Shown here piece by piece: positions 59,767 to 64,000 of a stretch of 64,000 nt of DNA; the first letter of the stretch is position 1; every line of letters begins with the position of its first letter. The stretch is from Monarcha castaneiventris obscurior. Its lineage: Eukaryota > Chordata > Aves > Passeriformes > Monarchidae. The stretch covers positions 2,141,501 through 2,205,500 of the forward strand of contig JAMPIT010000417.1 of assembly GCA_026261815.1 (NCBI GenBank), read 5' to 3'. The notes under the pieces are model-generated. The model was given only the letters and a program-made list of their open reading frames with translations, searched no databases and was not told where the DNA came from. A program made the translations under genes and the position numbers.

Positions 59767-61114
59767 GGCTTTAACTGTATTATGGGATAAAAGCCAGAAA
59801 TCTACAAACTGTCCTGTAGATCTTTCATCCAAAGGCACAGCTGGTGAAATTTAAACAAGTTCCTGTTGGCTGTTCCTGCACTGCTCAGTATGACATTGTA
59901 CTCCCAAGTTTTTCATGTCCCAGCGTGCCTGTTCATGGGTGGTCTGCAGGCACCTGTGTGCTTGAGGTCTGCAAAGCTTGCACTGATCACAGAACAGTGC
60001 TGAATGAAACCTAAATGGGAACAGGATGCTTCACAAGCATTTTGCATTTATTCTCTGTCTTTCTCTAGTGCAGCATCCTTGCCATATGCAATCCCACTTG
60101 TGAACTTTTTCCTTCCCACCCTTCCTTTTCATAAGCCACACAAACCCATTGGGGAGGATTTTATAGTTTGTTTTTCACGTATGGGACTATCTGTAATGCA
60201 CGAGGTAAGTTATCCCCAACAGAAACTTAAACAGTGGCCAAACTGCAAAAGATGGGGCCTGGGCTGGAGAAGCTCTTCTGGTTTGACCCCTTCTGGGAAG
60301 GGTTCTCCTGAGGTGGGTGACCACAGGAGTGCTGTGCTAGCTGTGATGACTCTGCAGGTGTCTTTCAAAGCTCCAGTTTTTACTAGGTCTGTCCTTTTCT
60401 CCAGTGGTCTCTCTTTTCCCTTGTAGCAGCCTTCAGCTCTCTTCCAGCATTGTGTTGTCAGCCGCTGAGGAATGTGGCCACTTTTTTCCTTCAGTTCTGA
60501 GGCCTTTGTCTAAACTTTATGAAATGATAGGCTAGAGGGAATCCACACCAAGGTGCTGCTGTGCATTTTCAGTCATAAACTCATGAACAGAAGGGTTCTT
60601 AAGGCTGGTGCAATGTCTGTCCTGACATTCCTTCCAGGGAGTTTTGACCTACTTTTCAGCCTGGCCTTCTATTTCTTCCTGGACTTCCCTTCCCTTCAGA
60701 ACATTCATTTCCAGGAATTTTCTTCCCAGGTTAATGATTGTAAGATGGTAATGCCTCATCAGCAAGACTGACCCTCTAACACATGTTCCTCATTACATGA
60801 GCCTTAGTTGTTCTTTCCCACAGGAGGGTGGCACAGTCACTGCTGAGTCTGCCTTCCCCTACACAAGCTTGCTGCTTTCAGCACTAGAGGCTGATCACTC
60901 TCCAGCTGCTATGCCAATGTCTCCACAGCTGCCTGGTCTTGAGCTCAGGAAGTGCTGGGATCTAGCAGTTGTGCTTAAAACCTTTCCCATTGATAAAGAG
61001 CATGTGTTTTCAGAATACAAATATTACTAAATCTCCCTGAATTGAACCATTCTGAATTTTTATTGAGGAGCATAAACAAATAATTTCTTATTTTAAGGGG
61101 TTTGAATGAGCTTT

Positions 61115-61155
61115 AAAAAAAAAAAAAAAATATATATATACACATACACACACAC
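61115..61155. repeat. Compound simple repeat: A-run, (TA)n, (CA)n
   Basis: Sixteen A residues are followed by five TA units and an imperfect CA run. No retroelement body is seen to its left, so it is listed as a simple repeat rather than a poly-A tail. Confidence 0.88.
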
Positions 61156-64000
61156 CTCTTCATAATGTAAACGTGTATTGCCAGGTATCCCACTGCAAGG
61201 CTTGTCTAGCAAAAAGGTTGTATTTTTCTCATATCAAACTATCCAGTTACTTACTTGAAAGGTAAACAAAAACTTAATTCATGCTATCAAAAGGAAACAT
61301 AATTGTGTTCTACCAAGCAGACTGTGTGGAGGTATTTCAAACCTGATTTTATACCTTTTATTAGAAAAGCTGCTTCGTTTTCACTTATCAAGGCTTTGCA
61401 CCTGACCTGCTGTTAGTGCCTGTATGCCCATCTGCCCTGTCTTAAACATGTAAACAAATACATGTTCCCCAACATCTGCCTTCTAAGTCTTAGCATTTCC
61501 CAAAACAGGCCCTGAAGGTCCTTAAATTGCCAAGGAACCACAGGGAAGGGAAAGAGAAGAATCTTGATAAGCTGCTGCTTAATTGGTTAATAAATGAGAG
61601 CTGAAATTTAAGAGGAAATGTTCAAAAGAACAAACTGCAGCAAGAGACTTCTGGCAGGGCTACAGAGGGAAATCACATGATACATTCTGAAGTTTGCAGA
61701 CACTGGGAAGGATCCACAATTTCTTGTCCATGTGGAGACAGGAAACACTCACCAGACTGGTAGTCTTCAGCAGCTTTTAAAAAAAGCCTCTGTTTTATCT
61801 ACGTTTCATTTCCACAGAAAGACTTGGTGCTGCTGTGTGTTATCAATCTCTGTATCTCTTCCTTTAAGTTCTGTGTGAAGTCAGTCTCCTTCCTTCCACT
61901 GTACTGAAAACCCGGCTGCTTTGGCTCTGTGGGAGCCTCTCCTGCACCCGCCCTGCCAGTTGCTGACGCTGCTTTAAACACGGTTCATTTGATTGGCCTC
62001 GAGGAGGTTTAGATCAGCAGGTCCCTTAAAGGAGATATGAAGCCTGGGGGCTGGCTGTATTAGGGCTCCAAGAACTCAAGTTCTGGGTTGGATGTAGGCA
62101 GTAGCAGGAAGGCATTCCTGGATGCTGACCTTTTGTTGTGAGAGGGTTTCCTGCCTATGATATGCTCCCAAACTCTTGTTTCTCTCTTCTGTCCTTTCAT
62201 TTACCTCCATTCCTTTTCCCATGGATATGAATCAGGACTGCAAGTCTTTTTTACATGTTTAATCATGTGCATCACCAGTATTATTTTTAAGCCATTTTTA
62301 AATTTGTGCCTGGGTTTCCCCAGTTTCAGAAGTAGTTTTCTCTACTGTAATGCTAACCACTTTTAATGTCTTTTTGGTTGCTATTATTTCTTCAGCATCT
62401 GTAATAAAATTCTGCCTCACTACTGCCTGCATTCTTTTTTCTCTTTATCCTGTATCACTGACAGTTGCCTAGGTGGAGTGGATATGGCTTATGCATCCTC
62501 CAATTAGTAATGATTGGATGGACTAGAGAATGCTTGTACAGGGATATATAAATGCTGTATGAGCACTTTGCTTGATTTTTTATGAAGAATTTTATTTATA
62601 ATTCTACTTTCATCCTGAAGATGAAATTAATTTTAAGCAATCCTGGCAATAGTTTCTGCAGTATTTTTTGCTGACTCCTTAGTACAAGCACTTTAGTAAT
62701 GAGCACTGGTTACTCTTGTCTGAATAAGTGATGACTGAAGAAAGAATGTTTTTCTGTGTGTCATATGCTTCCCATTGTACCTTCCCATCAACCTTCAGAG
62801 ACCTGTGTGCTGTGGCAACTGTTAGCAAAACCTCTTTTAGCATCACCTAAATGCCTGTGTAGGTGGGGCTTTAGGAAGAGAATAATGTGTCAGTTGAGGA
62901 CACTGATAGATCTTTAATCCAGGAAGGGAGTTTAGGTGCTCTGCAGGAGATGTATTCTATTTGTGTGTGACTCCTGAGAGACTTCCTTTGTACGCTTTAA
63001 AAGTGCCAAAAGAGCAGCAACAGGACAGACTGGCTCCTTTTGTCTGGAGCTCTGTGGCTCCCTCATAATGCTTAGACATTTTTATCAGAACTTATCCAAG
63101 GCTGTGTTCTGCTGCTGTCAGGAGCTGTGGCTGATGCACACCTCTTCCTGTAAACATTCCCTGATTAGGTTTTACAGTTAACAGCTGTTGACCACTTGTT
63201 TCACTTAGGTATGACCCACTCTCACCTAATTCACATCCCCAGGAAGGCAGGCGTAAAAGGTTACTGGGAAGAAGGGAAATAATTTCATCATGAAAGGCAA
63301 GAGGAAACTTGGTGAGGCAGGAGTATTTTTTCTTATCTTTTGAATCTTGCTGGCAAATTGGTTCATAATTCATTGTGCAAAAGGTCTTGCTTACTGTTTG
63401 CTGTTTTCAGGTTTGTGTGTTTGTTTTCATATTGAATACTGAACAGATCCAATTGCTGCTGTTAGGAAAAGTCTGCCTACCAAAAGGGATCCGTAATGTT
63501 TTCCTTTTCTCGGAGACTTTTTGAATGCTAAATTGCCTGTGTGTATACTTCATAATGTACCATATGCAAATATTCTTCAGGAATTGATACTACCACTTCA
63601 GTCAATATTTTCTATGTTAGAACTGTACGTTTCCTATACTGCCAAGAATGTATATATATCTATGAAGACTTAAGATTGTATCTTTTTGAGCAAGCCTCTT
63701 TCTTCAACCATCTGAAACTTTCTTCCTGTTTCTCAAGTTCTCTGCTAATTTATTAGACCCTTGTGTTATATTGTGTACTTTTTGTATCAGTTGTACTGCT
63801 GTATTTCTTCTTTCTCTCATTAAAATCTGTTCTTCTCATCCTTCTACTGTGCTGCTTCATATTGGAATAACTCACACCATATCAAGTAATCTGATCTAGT
63901 GTAGTGGGTCAGCCTGAGGTGGAGCCAGACTAGTCCTAAAAAGCCAGTCATTCAGACTTCTGTTGTATTGTTCCACTGATCCCAGCATGGAATCAGCTTT

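Larger units (their letters stand above)
53581..64000. other. Intergenic DNA downstream of VEZT
   Basis: AT-rich sequence with no exon, RNA gene or CpG island that I can support; some of the left part may be extended VEZT 3' UTR. It contains a CR1-like scrap at 57715-57785, microsatellites at 58971-58989, 59751-59766 and 61115-61155, and a small GC-richer patch at about 61900-61990. In other amniotes METAP2 comes next, but nothing resembling its first exon is present before the right edge. Confidence 0.7.

Noticed and set aside
60004..60426. 140-codon plus-strand frame near the right end
   Set aside because: Mixed low-complexity composition, no recognised family and no CpG island or splice context. 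I cannot support it as a gene.
53581..64000. METAP2 or the mammalian miR-331 locus expected downstream of VEZT
   Set aside because: No METAP2-like exon or CpG island is present, and I could not find the miR-331 mature sequence. These lie further away or are absent in birds.
1..64000. Bacterial-type systems, CRISPR arrays, endogenous retrovirus or tRNA genes
   Set aside because: No regularly spaced repeats, LTR pairs, gag/pol-like frames or tRNA box A/B structures were recognised by eye. The window is ordinary vertebrate gene and intergenic sequence.

Overview
This 64 kb window is nuclear DNA of a bird. The protein-coding exons are small and far apart with GT-AG splice sites, and the interspersed repeats are CR1-type LINE fragments, the dominant avian retroelement. 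There is one CpG-rich promoter in an AT-rich background. I see no prokaryotic, phage, plasmid, CRISPR or intact viral sequence.

Almost the whole window is one gene on the + strand, VEZT (vezatin), a transmembrane protein of cell-cell junctions that binds myosin VIIa. I could place 12 coding exons from the ATG at 3731 to the stop at 52987-52989. They join in frame into 2436 nt (811 codons plus stop), close to the mammalian length of about 780 residues. Eleven introns separate them, from about 0.6 kb (intron 8) to 15.1 kb (intron 1). Ten have GT-AG ends. Intron 6 joins in frame only as a U12-type AT-AC intron, with a near-perfect minor-spliceosome donor and a matching branch point.

Layout: 1-3299 is most likely the first intron of the divergent gene FGD6 (- strand), of which only a 13-nt first coding exon (3300-3312) lies here. 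3313-3730 is a TATA-less bidirectional promoter in a CpG island, with Sp1-type GC boxes and two ZNF143/STAF-like motifs. 3731-52989 is VEZT. 52990 to about 53580 is its 3' UTR. From there to 64000 I see only intergenic DNA with old repeats and microsatellites. FGD6 and VEZT head to head matches the order I recall from other amniotes.

I found no new multi-gene system. The observations most worth checking are the AT-AC intron, an overlapping upstream ORF in a strong start context at the VEZT start, the paired ZNF143-like sites, a pure GAG run encoding 15 glutamates in the last exon, and the CpG-rich island formed by exon 8.
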